A stretch of DNA of 41,000 nucleotides from Glandiceps talaboti (lineage: Eukaryota > Hemichordata > Enteropneusta > Spengelidae). The stretch covers positions 20,178,449 to 20,219,448 of the forward strand of contig NC_135553.1 in assembly GCF_964340395.1 (NCBI RefSeq), written 5' to 3'. The notes under the pieces were generated by a model that made no database searches, was not told the DNA's origin, and saw only the letters and a program-made list of their open reading frames with translations. Each line of letters begins with the position of its first letter. The first letter of the stretch is position 1. The position numbers and the translations under genes were made by a program. Below are positions 11,480-23,489 of this stretch, in pieces.

Positions 11480-14400
11480 TTTCTTTCACATTTAAGAAAT
11501 AAATCAATTATTCAACAGTTTTCTATAATTTCATTTATGAAATGTAATAATTCACAAGAAACACGTTATATATCATTTAATGCTACATGTTACTGTCAAT
11601 ATGTTTCTTCATATTTGGTCCGCCCTCTTCATAAGACCAATTCTGATAAATCTATTTACGACTGACATCTTTTCGGCCTCTACATATCAAATACATGTAT
11701 ACCCTAAAGGTATTTCTCCTTTTCTTTCGACAATTTGTGTGAAATTCACATCCGTATTAAATGCTGACACATATCCCATCATAATGTTCTCCCGGGTAGG
11801 GGTGGGGGGAAACTCTCATAGACGACCATGTGAGGAGGATCCTTTAGAAATAGGTGGTATTTTGTGCTCATAAGGTATGATGAGAAAGGATACACTTTCA
11901 ACATGCACAGGTATTGCAAACGGTAGGCTTTTAACTCCCCACTATTTTAATTTTGATTCAAATTTGAACTCGCATTATTACAACATCGACCTGTTAAAGT
12001 AACACCGGTCGGAAAGCATTCTTTAATCCTTTGAATTTCCAGGGGCGGGAGAGAGGAAACACCCCTCCCGTACACAACTCCACTTGTCTCCCTCAAACGT
12101 CTATTCAACTTTGAAAACATTCATTACGTTACCACACTGCGTCATTTTCTTTCATGTGGGACACTTCAAAGCAATCCATACTATCTATTTTATGCGATAC
12201 AGTTGATGTGAGAAAGCGTCTCTTTTTGGGATTTTCGGTATGAGAGCAGTGTACCATTTTACCATTCCTCGGTTCTTCCATAGTCTCAGTAGCTATTCTA
12301 TCTTGCACTGAATATATTTTTAATATTCAAATGCCATCTTGTTTTTTACACTTTTTATTTTTAAACTTTGCTGATCAAAGCTAACTCCAATCCATCCTTT
12401 ACAGACTTTATCAATACCATTATCCTGTAGTTCTCACTAAGCAATGTTATTTGGCAATTGGACACGTAGCGTCACTTCAGATTGGATACATCTGTGATGT
12501 ATCAATTGTGCTTACATTTTAGACATCGCGCTGAAATAATCACAGAACATTGTCAAATGAAGCGACAAGTAACCGAATTTGTACGCCACAAGCTTTCAGA
12601 ATGAAGTGTGCGGCCAACGCTCAAAACATCGATCCATATGTAACCAAAACAACAAAAGCCATTATTAGAGATTGGCAACAACAAACAGACCCACATTCTG
12701 ATGTGTGTGTATTTCTAAAGCATGAAGATGTTTACAATGTTATCAACCCATGATTAAGATATGTTTAGATTGAAAAGTCTACCCATGTTTAGGGATTTCT
12801 TTTCCGAAAATGTTACCTATTCGGTTGGCATATAAGCTTACCCATATACCTTTCTATAGTTCCCCCCCCACCCCGAAAATGCATACAAAATTAATCAATT
12901 TTTAAATGGTTTGTGTTAAACCTTTATTCGATACTATATATCGATTATAGACCATATAGATTAAGCAGAATGGTTTATGTCCAAAATGTCAGCTTTTCAT
13001 GAAGAAAATTTGGATGGAGAATATAATATCATTTAACTGGCTTCTACATTACTTTCACGACAAAGAACTGGACACTCTAAACATTTATCAATTTTACCAC
13101 AACAGAACATGTCTCCAGACCTCTTTCAGCTTCGAATTTCATTAAAACACATTATATCTAATACATAACGTCCTTTTCGACAGAATTCAATTAAGTTTAC
13201 ATGTCGGACATCCTGAATAGGTGTAATTTCCGTTCACTTCACGTTCAGTGACTTAGCCTTACAATATACACAAACTAATATCTCGCCAACTATTTGTGTT
13301 CTTGGGCTATCTGATGTCTGTTCTCGAAGAGATAAAGTCCATTAACGACGGTGATCATTACTCCGAACTGAATATCTGTCTATGTTTTGAAATAATTCGA
13401 TGAGATAATGTCCATTCCTTTATTACACGACTATTATACAATGCTATATTCTATGTCAAAGGCGTGATATTGTCAGGCGAAATCACAGTTGCTCGGAGCA
13501 ACAAAACAATAAACATCATTCATGCAAACATCATTCAGGTACATATCCTTCAGGCTATGTGTGTAATCCAATTACGTTTCGTGATTTTATAGATCCAAGT
13601 GACATGTGTGACCCCCTTCAAGTGTTACTTACACAAATATTTTACTATCATAAATTGTTTGTGTAAGTCATAAAGCGAAATATCCCAATGACGAAACTAT
13701 TCAACTATAGTGCTTTCGCCTCTGTGTATATGCATTTGTATAGAACAATTTCACCTTGAGACATATCAGTACTTTGCATTCTCCATGATTATATACAGTT
13801 AATATGAGTGTATATTAATTATGTAGGAATGCAGGGCCACTTTACGGGCATCATCACCAGCTCATACAAAGTGAAAACAGTTCGTAATGACGAATTGATT
13901 GACGTTGACAATCGATCGAACAATCTTTGAATGAGGAGTTGACAGACGTATTTGATCGAGTGCTATCGAATTACTTTAATGGTATGTAATGGGAAATCCG
14001 ATCCAACACAGGTCAATTGCAACAGAGAATGCTAATGGAACAAAACATAACATCAGCAACTTAACGAAACATCTGTGAAAAAAAGAGTGTGTGTGTATAT
14101 ATCCTTACAGGCTTTTGTTAATTGCAGAATTACATTGATATAGTATGTCGATTAACATGTCAAGATTGAAACATTATTTGGGATTTTTAAAGTTATAAAA
14201 TTACTCGTAAATATTCATTGGATTTTCTAAAGCCCAAAGCTAAGACTAGGTTATAAATTTTCCAGGAGGAAAAGCTGGTGACTTCAATGTCTGAAGTGAA
14301 ATGTATTGCATTTAGACAACATGGCACCATTGGGCTCCTCTGAGCCTGCCAATATGACAAGTTGTCGCCTATATGTGAATTGGTGATGAATTCTCAGCTT

Positions 14401-14650
14401 TACAAATTCACCACTTGGCTTTAAAGTGGGCGATAGCGATACAATGACACTAATCTTGTTTTTGATCATGTTTTCTACCAAATTAAGAAAACTCAGCAGT
14501 AAAGACATGCAAATTCTTTGGAGAAATATTACAGAATGCGATGATATATTCAATTTCGATAGAAAGGTGAAGGTGAAGGAAACTTTCCTTTTACCAATTT
14601 ACAAAAGCAATGAAGAAAGGAATAGACTCAAATAGCATGCACTGGTACAC
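11480..14650. other. Gene-free AT-rich DNA
   Basis: Only short, unrecognised frames are present, plus the small hairpin at 13.63 kb. C-rich runs at about 11.8, 12.05 and 12.86 kb are short. Confidence 0.5.
13627..13668. other. Small perfect hairpin
   Basis: ACTTACACAAA and TTTGTGTAAGT form an 11-bp perfect stem around a 20-base AT-rich loop. There is no T-run to suggest a terminator and no neighbouring gene. Confidence 0.35.
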
Positions 14651-14654
14651 ACAC

Positions 14655-14664
14655 AGAGATAGAC

Positions 14665-14701
<37 letters not shown>

Positions 14702-14715
14702 GGCAGGCAGGCAGG

Positions 14716-14809
<94 letters not shown>

Positions 14810-14834
14810 TACATATATACATACATACATACAT
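14655..14834. repeat. (AGAC)n then (CATA)n microsatellite
   Basis: A long (CAGA)n tract (about 14655-14809), with an internal AGGC variant block at 14700-14716, passes into (CATA)n (14809-14834). It is open on both strands in several frames but not coding. Confidence 0.9.
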
Positions 14835-14835
14835 T

Positions 14836-17450
14836 TTACTCTATTAATGAACAAATATAGTTAGCAATTACCTCATTATCTCCCTGTCTGTTCAGAGTAA
14901 TGCGTGTATCGAAATAAACATAAATCAGTGCCTGACTGTAGACTCTAAGTTATGTCCCTTGTCAGCGAGCCGAATACTCGTTAATCAACCAATCACGTAA
15001 CTGTCTAAAATTCCAAGTGATTTACAGATGTCGGAGTGCCATATAAAACTTTATGGCGGGGTTTGTTTTGATAAACGTCAGCAGAGTAAAGAGAACCGAC
15101 ATATTGTGTGTACGTAAATAATACACGCGTTCACTTTGAATGAAATGACGTCACAACACAAGAAACTCTCTACATCGAACAGTTCATGAACAAGATCCTG
15201 TCAAACTTTCAAAGTATAATGACATTGCAAACCCGGTGATATGGTGTCAAAATGCCCTTGATTGTTAATGATAAATAATAAATAATTACATACATAGGTC
15301 TATATATCCAAAAAAATTCAAATGCGCTTAACAGGAATTATATATAGAAAAATAAGAACATTAACAAATGCAGATCTCGAAAAACGTTTTATAAAAACAA
15401 GCTGGTTAGATTTAAAAAAAAAAAAAAAAGTTAAAATGGCAAGAAATACGTTTTAAAACAAAACAATGAAGACACAGGCAAAGGCAAGGTAAAGAGAGAT
15501 GAACAATGCCGACTGTTTTGATATTGTTCATGGAAAGGTCATCGATTTAGTTTGATGGGAGCATAAAATCCAAAAATGTTGAATACAAACGATTTCTCAC
15601 TAACTAAATTTGAAAGTTTCTTTGCAAATTTATCTAATTCTGCATTATTCTACTAAACATTTGGGATGTAATTACAAGTAAAATCAGCATCTTAAAGACG
15701 GGGTCTTTTTGCAAAAATAGCAGGTGCAGTCACTGTGATAATCTACCGAACCTCTGAAAATAACGACAGGGTGTGTGGTAAAAACTGTCTACATCGTTTT
15801 CTCATGAAATCCTGATAAGTGAAACCTTACAGGATAGGTTTGTTTGAACTGACAGTAATGAACGCTTCAAATGAGCAGCAATATGTGTACCAAACTAAAT
15901 TCAATATCGCAGAACTTATATATTTATAGAAAATTAACGCTAATGTAGACAGCGTGTTGTCAAATTTACCATGGAATACATGGAATACGAACCTCATATA
16001 ACGTAAACGGAACTGAATTTGAGTGTATGGGAAGAACTAGGTCATGCCGTAAAAGCATTTCTAGTACGAACTTCAATTTACGTGTGCATTTGAATTTCTC
16101 TTCAACACAAATGCCTGTATCATTATTTCCAGACGAGTATCAAATTGACAGAATTCAATGGAAAAGAAAATAAGGTTTCCAAGATCACAGTAGCTTTTGA
16201 GCAAACTTTAAACTTCAGTGATTAATCAGCATACTACAATTGTATGTTTTGTATTACCGTAGATACTGTACCAGTAAATGTGAAAAATGGTAAAATATGA
16301 TCATCAGGATGTAAAGGATGATATAAACTATATTTGACCTTTTAAACGGTCACTATTGCTTGAGACTTTAGCTCTATTTGTACAGGTCAGTTTTGCTTTG
16401 TTCTTTGTAAAGGGGTTATAAATTATAATCTGTGCTACAGTTATGTATTGTCACGCTAGTTATATGTATTTTACACGTATTTGAACTTTACAACAGGATC
16501 TCTGCTGCAACGTTACTCAAGGAGAACGGATAGTAGAGGGGCTAATGTACCACGACAATCACGTTTATCAGACAATTGCAGCACTTACAAACTACTTTAA
16601 GGCTAATAATTGTTTTCTGTTCTGCTGAATAATATGTCCTTCTATATTCCCATACCAACCAATCAATACCTAAGGAAAATCATTCCCATTCCAAGTCAAA
16701 TCGATTACTCATCCAATTTCCATGCGGTCTTCAAAATGGCGAACCTTTATTTTTGGCTGTTGTGTTAAATGTGGCAATATTCGATAATACAGATCATCCA
16801 TACCATTCACAAGTATGAAAGTAAGTCTTATTTGTGGTAAGGATAATTCAATTTCTTAATTTCAAAGGTATGTGTGATTTTAAATGACATTTCTATCTGG
16901 AAAGAATGTGACGACCAGACCAGAACAATTTATATAAATAATACAATCCAGCTTTGAGTCAATAATACGCATCACATACTTTGTATGTTAGTATTATTAT
17001 GCTACTTTAGAATATTAAAATCGTGATTTTTAATGTTAAGTTTGAGAACTTTCACCGTTTGTGAGCCTTTTTCAGAACTCCACAATCTGCTCTAACAATA
17101 TTCTCCAAAACAAAATTGCTTGAATGTTTTTTCAGCCAAACAATGCAATTGCTAATAAAACAGTAGTATGAACAAAATTATCTACAGGCATGTTGTTCAA
17201 ATATTTGGTAGACATCAATTTGACCGGCGGTAAAAAGAAGTGATAACCTGGTGTGACATTTTAGTATCCCGTAGTGAGGGTAGATGTCTAATGTATATAT
17301 AATGTCCTGCGTAACCTATTATATTCAAACGAGCAAACACATATTTTTAACAAATGACTGTTTGGCCAAAGATCTTCAAGAGGCGACATTCGTACTTTGC
17401 TATATTAGCCAATTGATATCATTTTATTATTATCTTAGAAAAATTATTTG
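14836..17450. other. Gene-free AT-rich DNA
   Basis: Nothing supportable was found apart from a poly-A run at about 15414-15429. Confidence 0.5.
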
Positions 17451-17567
17451 TGACCTTGGGTGGGTTGTGAACAAAAACATACATAAGTGATATATAGTCT
17501 ATACCTTATTTAGAAGGTGTGTTTTGAACCAAGAAATACATCTTTGTGTTACAGTAAAAAGTGTTGT

Positions 17568-17579
17568 TGTTATTATTAA

Positions 17580-17648
<69 letters not shown>
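17568..17648. repeat. (ATT)n followed by (TA)n
   Basis: (ATT)n runs to about 17605 and (TA)n to 17648, abutting the left end of core copy A. Confidence 0.85.
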
Positions 17649-17653
<5 letters not shown>

Positions 17654-17709
17654 TTGCGCTCTGCCACTGGGGTATAGAGCACTGTCTTAGCAGATTGATA
17701 CTCACCGAG

Positions 17710-17711
<2 letters not shown>
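17649..17711 (+). repeat. Solo copy of the 62-bp core repeat, flanked by (TA)n
   Basis: Copy A is the same core found at 29.62 and 29.72 kb, with two or three substitutions (ATTGCGC for ATTACGC, GGGG for GCGG). It is again bounded on both sides by (TA)n: 17606-17648 and 17711-17747. TATAGAGCACTG and GATTGATACTC loosely resemble tRNA-type internal promoter A and B boxes (the B box differs from GWTCRANNC at one site), which hints at a tRNA-derived origin. The core is too short to be a full SINE. Confidence 0.55.

Positions 17712-17747
<36 letters not shown>
17711..17747. repeat. (TA)n tract
   Basis: Pure TA dinucleotides directly follow core copy A and end at the resumed minisatellite. Confidence 0.85.
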
Positions 17748-17750
<3 letters not shown>

Positions 17751-17944
17751 GTTACCTTGGAAGGCGTTATGTTCTGAAGAAAGGAGTATGTCTTTGTATT
17801 ACCTTACAAGGTGTGTTATGAATAAAAAATATGTATATCGTTAGCTTAGAGGATGTGTTCTGAACAAAGAAATACAATATTGTTAACCAGGCAAGTGTCC
17901 TCGGGCCGGATAATAAACACACAATGTCTGCATGTATTACCCTC

Positions 17945-19965
17945 AAAACCATACTAATACATATTATGCCTAGGATAGGAAGGGTAGGTCACAGACATTC
18001 GAGACATTTCTTTGTCCTTCAGTAATAGTTGCTTATTGATTAATATCGATAACCTGCCATGCAGCGGTTCTCTATGTCCCTCTGTGATTGGAAACTAGCT
18101 GTTTTTGTAAGGGAAAACAACACATGGAACAAACTCAGAAAACAACCCCGTATAGTACTGACATTACGTGTAGTACGTGTTATTTTAGCTGCTTTGCGGC
18201 TATGCGTTTTCTATAATTCGTGACTGTAGTCGTCTCAATGGCATACACTAATACGACATTAACAAGAACAATTAACGAGAGGTAGACGGTACTGTTTTAC
18301 GTGCTTCTATTCGGGATAACAACAGTTCTCGTAATGTTCTAGGCAACTGATTCTCGTTAAAACGAGCAATTTGTATCTGAATATTAACTTTGTAGAGATT
18401 AAAGTAGTTCACATACTAAGAACTATTCAAAAAGGTTGTCTCCTTGATTGCTGCTGTTCGCTTGCTCTTTGAAATTTTACATGTATTTTTTCCTAACATT
18501 ACCTGTACACAAAGTACGGGTGATGTTGCTCAATTATTACAGTGTAGATCGTAGTCATTGAAACGAGCTCGAAACCTTATTGGGGTTTGGAGTGAATCGA
18601 TTTTATATAATCATTTATTGCATGACCATTCTTCTCGGCGCGAAAGGAAATGTGTGTTCCGATTAACTGAGTGATGGCGAGAATAATGATATATCCCTTA
18701 TCGACGCTAATAAGTAGTTGTCGAAATCATTCTCATGGTTTTTACAGCATGCCCAAACTAACACATATATCACTCCATTAAACAACTTCTTCGATCCCTC
18801 CAGTTGGACAGTTCTTCTTCGACCTCCTTTTCGATACCTGGCTCTATAATGTATATTTTAATTTCTATATGCAGATTCAGGGAGGTGTATCATTTCTAAT
18901 CGACTGTATATGACACACCTGAATACTAACAATGCAATCTCGCCATTGTTCCAGACAGGAACATCCGGGACATTTCCAGTACAGACATAGCATATTTCCC
19001 ACGTGCAATACGAGAGAAAAAGTAGTACCTCGTCAGAAATCGCGATTTTACCAGATTCTCTTACATTTGGTACTATGCTTGAATGACGATTATAATTATA
19101 AAAATCAAATATACATTTCCAGCCTCGTAAATGATCACTTGTCATGCAATAAGTATACATTATCGCGATATTATAGTAACAATATGGCTGTACGCGCCTT
19201 CAGATTATATAGGGATGTTATCCGCCCACCTAACAACAGCCATGATATTACTATCCAAACTTCATAGGCACACTCACATATTGAGGCAATGATATGTAAC
19301 CTTTCGTTTCATTTCATTTTCTCGGAATGATACGACTGTAATATAGGATTAGCACTAGGATTGTTACTTGAGTGCATATTTATTATACTAAACCTAATCT
19401 ACACTAAGGGATTATGTCTCCAAAGGTTATGAATTACTGTGTGAGTAATCCACTCTACAGTATAACATTAAAGAAATGAGGTAAACAGTGAACTCTATGG
19501 TCTTTAATAAGAGACATATTTTTTTTTCAATTTGTAATCTTTCAATGATCTAACAGCAAAACCTGTGGCATTAAAAGCCTAATAGTTACAAATCTCCATT
19601 AACAACCTAATTCGACACAATAAAATACAAACATGTATGTAGGTGTCTACTGTGACATAAGAAAAGTGATTTTAGAATTTTCAGCAATTTTACAAAACTT
19701 ATACACTACATTGTTTTGGATGTTTAGACCCACTGTAATATACATTTGATATGAAAATGTTAGTTATCGATTAAGCTAGATTTATACTGTAGTATTTCAT
19801 AATTATTAAAATAAGAACGACAATCATATTTAACATTATAACAATATCTTAATATGTTCAATAACAATAATATTTCATATGCTTTTACGTTTGACATGGT
19901 CTGCAATTGTAATATTTTCGCAATTCAGCCAGTACACTGCTATGTGTGATTTGAATATGTGTGTG
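17945..19965. other. Gene-free AT-rich DNA
   Basis: An open 111-codon frame at 18932-19267 lacks any recognisable domain. No repeats were seen. Confidence 0.45.
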
Positions 19966-19966
19966 T

Positions 19967-20073
<107 letters not shown>

Positions 20074-20121
20074 GCATGGAGGGGACGAGGTCGAAATCCA
20101 TGACGTCAGTTTTCTACAGTT

Positions 20122-20137
20122 GATGTTGTTGTTGTTT

Positions 20138-20198
<61 letters not shown>
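20122..20198. repeat. (TTG)n microsatellite
   Basis: About 25 GTT/TTG triplets with a single TTT interruption near the left end. Confidence 0.9.
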
Positions 20199-20199
20199 G

Positions 20200-20995
20200 C
20201 TATGAATCACTAATACATGTCAGTTATCAATCAATTATCAACCAATGCGATTTCTTTAATTAAGATTTCGACGAATGTTTTATTGACTGACGCTGCACCA
20301 TATGTGTTTCTAGTAATCAATGCCATAGACCATTGGAAAATATTAACAATTTCAGCCAGTGGTGGAAATGATAGTTTTCTCATTTACTTTTTGGCGGGAA
20401 TTAACCATGGCACATAGCTTCTGTTGAAATTAAATTGTAAGTAAAAGAGAGATCTGTAGTAGTTATTGCTTATGAAATTATTAAACACAACAGATACAAT
20501 ATTTGATACAAGGTGGACGTAATTGGTCACTCTGAAAAGAGGGTTTAGGTTTGTGGCACTTGCATTTGGACACTTTAACAAAGTGACAATTCAAAATCCG
20601 TGACAAATTGCATGAGTAACTTCACGAGCCTAGCGAGTAAAAGTGCAACAGAAAACACTGCAAGAACGATTGCAGATAGATACCCTGCGTACCCACACTG
20701 GAACTCACGTGGAATGGGGTTCTGTTATTATTACATATTCCATGTGTAGCGTACGATCGTGTCCTCATTTGAATACCATTTGCATACGTTTTGGTTGGTC
20801 TGGTTCACGTTCTTACGTAGATCGAAGTGTTCGCACATTCCATATGATATGCAGACGACATTGCGTGCTACACTGTATTCTGCCATGTTGTTTTGATCGC
20901 AAGACTTAAATGTCATCAACTCTCACAATTTCTCCAAAGACTGCGAAATTCCTCAATTTTTCAACAACAAAAAGTTCGAATTACCTTTAAAAAAA
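20200..20995. other. Gene-free DNA left of the TIR element
   Basis: An 88-codon plus frame at 20643-20909 starts at a non-ATG codon and matches nothing known to me. Confidence 0.45.
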
Positions 20996-20997
20996 AA

Positions 20998-21728
20998 TTA
21001 GGGTCGGCAGTGAAAAACTAGATTAGGTTGGGTTACCAAATCAAAATTACACTCTTACAAAATGTAAATGATTTTCAATGTGTTTCATGTGATCGGTTTG
21101 TGTGTAGGCCATTGTAAAACTGCTAAAATGTGATCGAGCTGTGATATGATAGTGATCGAAATATGGGATGGAAATACTTATCATGTAAGTAACGGAAGAT
21201 TGGATAATGCTTTATCTCACTTTAACATTTTACGTGTATTGTAAATGAGCTATCGTACTATCTTCCCATTATAAATATCAAAAAGAAGCCAATTCGAATG
21301 GCACACTTACTTCAGACGTCTAGATCTGAGCAAGATAGTTACAATGTCATTTAAGTATGTTTTTTTACGCTAGGGAAGCCAGCTTAGTGTACTTTAGATA
21401 ATGATAAACGACGGAAATAACGGTATCGGTATTCAATCCAGGTGTCATGGAATTCACATATTAATCACGCCAGTATTATCCATTTCAGGTTAATTTGAAA
21501 TTGAGATCAAACACACGTAGTGCATTCTTACCAATAAAAAGAAAATGCTGCTTAGATATATTATAAGAAGAGAGTGGCGTAAGAGAGACATTGCATACTA
21601 ATTAAGTATCCATGGATGTTGATTGATTGATAACATGTTTTCTAATATAAATTCTTTTAGGCCTACAAAAAATAATTGTTTGGTTCCGGTTACCCGACCC
21701 CACCTAGTTTTTTCACTGCTCACCCTAA
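20998..21728. mobile_element. ~730-bp element with ~45-bp terminal inverted repeats
   Basis: The left end (from TTAGGGTCGGCAGTGAAAAA, 20998-21042) and the right end (21679-21728, reverse complement TTAGGGTGAGCAGTGAAAAA) match over about 45 bp, continuing through ACTAG and GGT-GGGTTACC-like blocks. The interior has no significant ORF. This fits a non-autonomous DNA transposon with long terminal inverted repeats. The termini near TTAGGGT are the likely boundaries, but no convincing target duplication is visible. Confidence 0.6.
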
Positions 21729-21729
21729 A

Positions 21730-22555
21730 CATTTTGTTACATATTCGAGAAAAAAATAAATAAAATAACAAAAAAATTTAAGTTTCTGGAGACATAGTGG
21801 ACGCGGAAACTGAAAAAGTGAAAAATAAAAAGACAATATAAAAACTGTTTCTTCCAATCTGTAATGGCTGTACATCTGATGGGAAGAAATAAATAACACA
21901 AAGTCCATATGGAAAACAATGGAAAACCTGAACTTGACACTCACACATGAAAGAAAAATATAATAAAATAAAAATAAAATATGTACCTACCCTATTCTAA
22001 AATTGAACGTAATCGCAACCACACAATTTTTTTTATTAGGCCTTAATTGAAAATCAAACATAAAAAAAAATATATCTGTGCATATTTAACATCTACCGAA
22101 TCCCCATCTCGCATCGTTACGTCATTGCTAACCACATTTTATTAGAACATATTGTTAAATTTGTTATGAAATATGACATTTGAAGACATGAGGTTTTAGG
22201 TCTGTCAGCTCAGTAAGTATATTGCTTATAATAGTAGCCCTTGTGAATCAAATAGTATCAATTCCAGTTTTTATAGGTCGACATTCCTGGCACACTCGGT
22301 GTTTTATCTATCTATGGATTACATTCTTTAAAGGAAAACGCATCTCGAAGGTTGCAGAGAACGTTTTTAACCTTGACTGTTATTTTGAACGTTTTCGCTC
22401 ATATTTCGAACACAGCAGAACCAGTGATGTATACGCGTTGTCGTGACGTAGAACGACCAGAGTATATATTCCACATTTTTTGTTCAACTTGGCTCGTGCA
22501 TGGAATAATGCAGTTTATAATATACCTAGTGATAATGCTGTGCCATGATTCGCTA
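21730..22555. other. Gene-free AT-rich DNA
   Basis: A-rich runs and short frames only. Confidence 0.5.
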
Positions 22556-22559
22556 GAAT

Positions 22560-22636
22560 CAGTCACGTGATAGGAAAGTAGAATGACTATTTCCCTAGGG
22601 AAATAGTTCCATCAACTTTTACATGGTCACGTGACC
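22560..22636. mobile_element. 77-bp palindrome bounded by GTCACGTGA
   Basis: The stretch reads as its own reverse complement with a few mismatches. It is bounded by GTCACGTGA on the left (22562-22570) and GGTCACGTGACC on the right (22625-22636), and centred on a perfect 22-bp palindrome around CCCTAGGG. There is no spacer. It may be a tiny foldback element or a cruciform-prone site. The CACGTG ends also match bHLH E-boxes. Confidence 0.5.
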
Positions 22637-22720
22637 ACCGCGCGTTCACAGCAGGTCAAATTGGCGGCTTCTGACGATGTCGTCTGCCACCGAGAGTTCA
22701 CAGCATGAGGTATATTATAA

Positions 22721-22912
22721 AACACATATTGCCTGGCCTATATTCGGGCTATAGCACCCGTTCATTACCCCCTCGTGACTGTGAGTTATCACAATCACAT
22801 GCTATTTTCCGAGGCCAAAGGCCGAGGGAAATAGCATGTGATTCTGGTAACTCACAGTCCCTCGGGTGTAATAAACGGGTGCTATAGCCCTGATGGCCAG
22901 GCAATATGTGTT
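22721..22912. mobile_element. 192-bp foldback element
   Basis: Left arm 22721-22808 begins AACACATATTGCCTGGCC. Right arm 22825-22912 ends GGCCAGGCAATATGTGTT. The arms pair with few mismatches around a central block of about 16 bp (GAGGCCAAAGGCCGAG). No coding capacity is present. The internal TATTTCC/GGAAATA pair resembles the centre of the palindrome 85 bp to the left, so the two may be related non-autonomous elements. Confidence 0.65.
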
Positions 22913-22914
22913 CA

Positions 22915-23420
22915 ATATTAGTCGAACGTCGTGAGCCATCCGGTTAAAACTAACTGACATTTTAGTCAGATTAGTTGAATGATTTCATTTAAAAATCCAT
23001 CTGGAGCATTGGTTTTTTTACGATCATACACAATATATTCACTGAAAATTGTTAAAATACCAATAATTAGATAATTGTACATGTTAATTAGAGGTCGATT
23101 TTATCCATACGTAGTACAGTGATAAGTTGAAATCGTGATTATGTTGGGTGCTCCTTTTAGGGTGCATACTAAAAAAAATACATTTTGTCAGCTATATATT
23201 GTACCGTATTATGCATACAGCCACACAAACACGTTTACCCACAGGTGATTCAATACTGTACGATATGAATAAGGCATAATATCTAACAAAACAGGTTTTA
23301 AAAACTCTCAAGTTGCAACTTTAATATGAAAAACTACACAAAAATAAATCATACTTTGATTTCGTTATGGATTTAATCTTCATGTTTTATTTGAGTTATA
23401 GTCACCATTGCCATAAATAT
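22915..23420. other. Gene-free AT-rich DNA
   Basis: Nothing supportable was found. Confidence 0.5.
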
Positions 23421-23489
23421 CATCATCATCATCATCACCACCACCATCATCATCATACACATCATCAACAACAACAACAACAACAACAT
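23421..23489. repeat. (CAT)n and (CAA)n compound microsatellite
   Basis: ATC/CAC triplets (23421-23466) are followed by (AAC)n (23468-23489). A poly-His/poly-Gln frame results. The 91-codon frame through it has no homology I recognise. Confidence 0.85.

Larger units (their letters stand above)
17451..17940. repeat. Degenerate ~42-54-bp minisatellite, interrupted
   Basis: About six diverged units follow the pattern ACCTT..AAGGTGTGTT.TGAACAAAGAAATAC...TTTGTATTA. Units are near 17451-17500, 17501-17552, 17751-17800, 17801-17843, 17844-17885 and 17886-17940. Between the second and third units lies a 197-bp insert of (ATT)n, (TA)n, the 62-bp core and (TA)n. TGTTAC occurs on both sides of the insert (17547-17552 and 17750-17755). 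Confidence 0.55.

Noticed and set aside
14591-14864. Open frames on both strands rich in Cys/Leu/Ser/Val or Asp/Arg/Gln/Thr
   Set aside because: They are produced by the (AGAC)n tetramer.
20078-20100. GTCGAAATCC as a tRNA/SINE B box
   Set aside because: There is no A box at a suitable distance to the left (pure TA tract) and no cloverleaf can be drawn.
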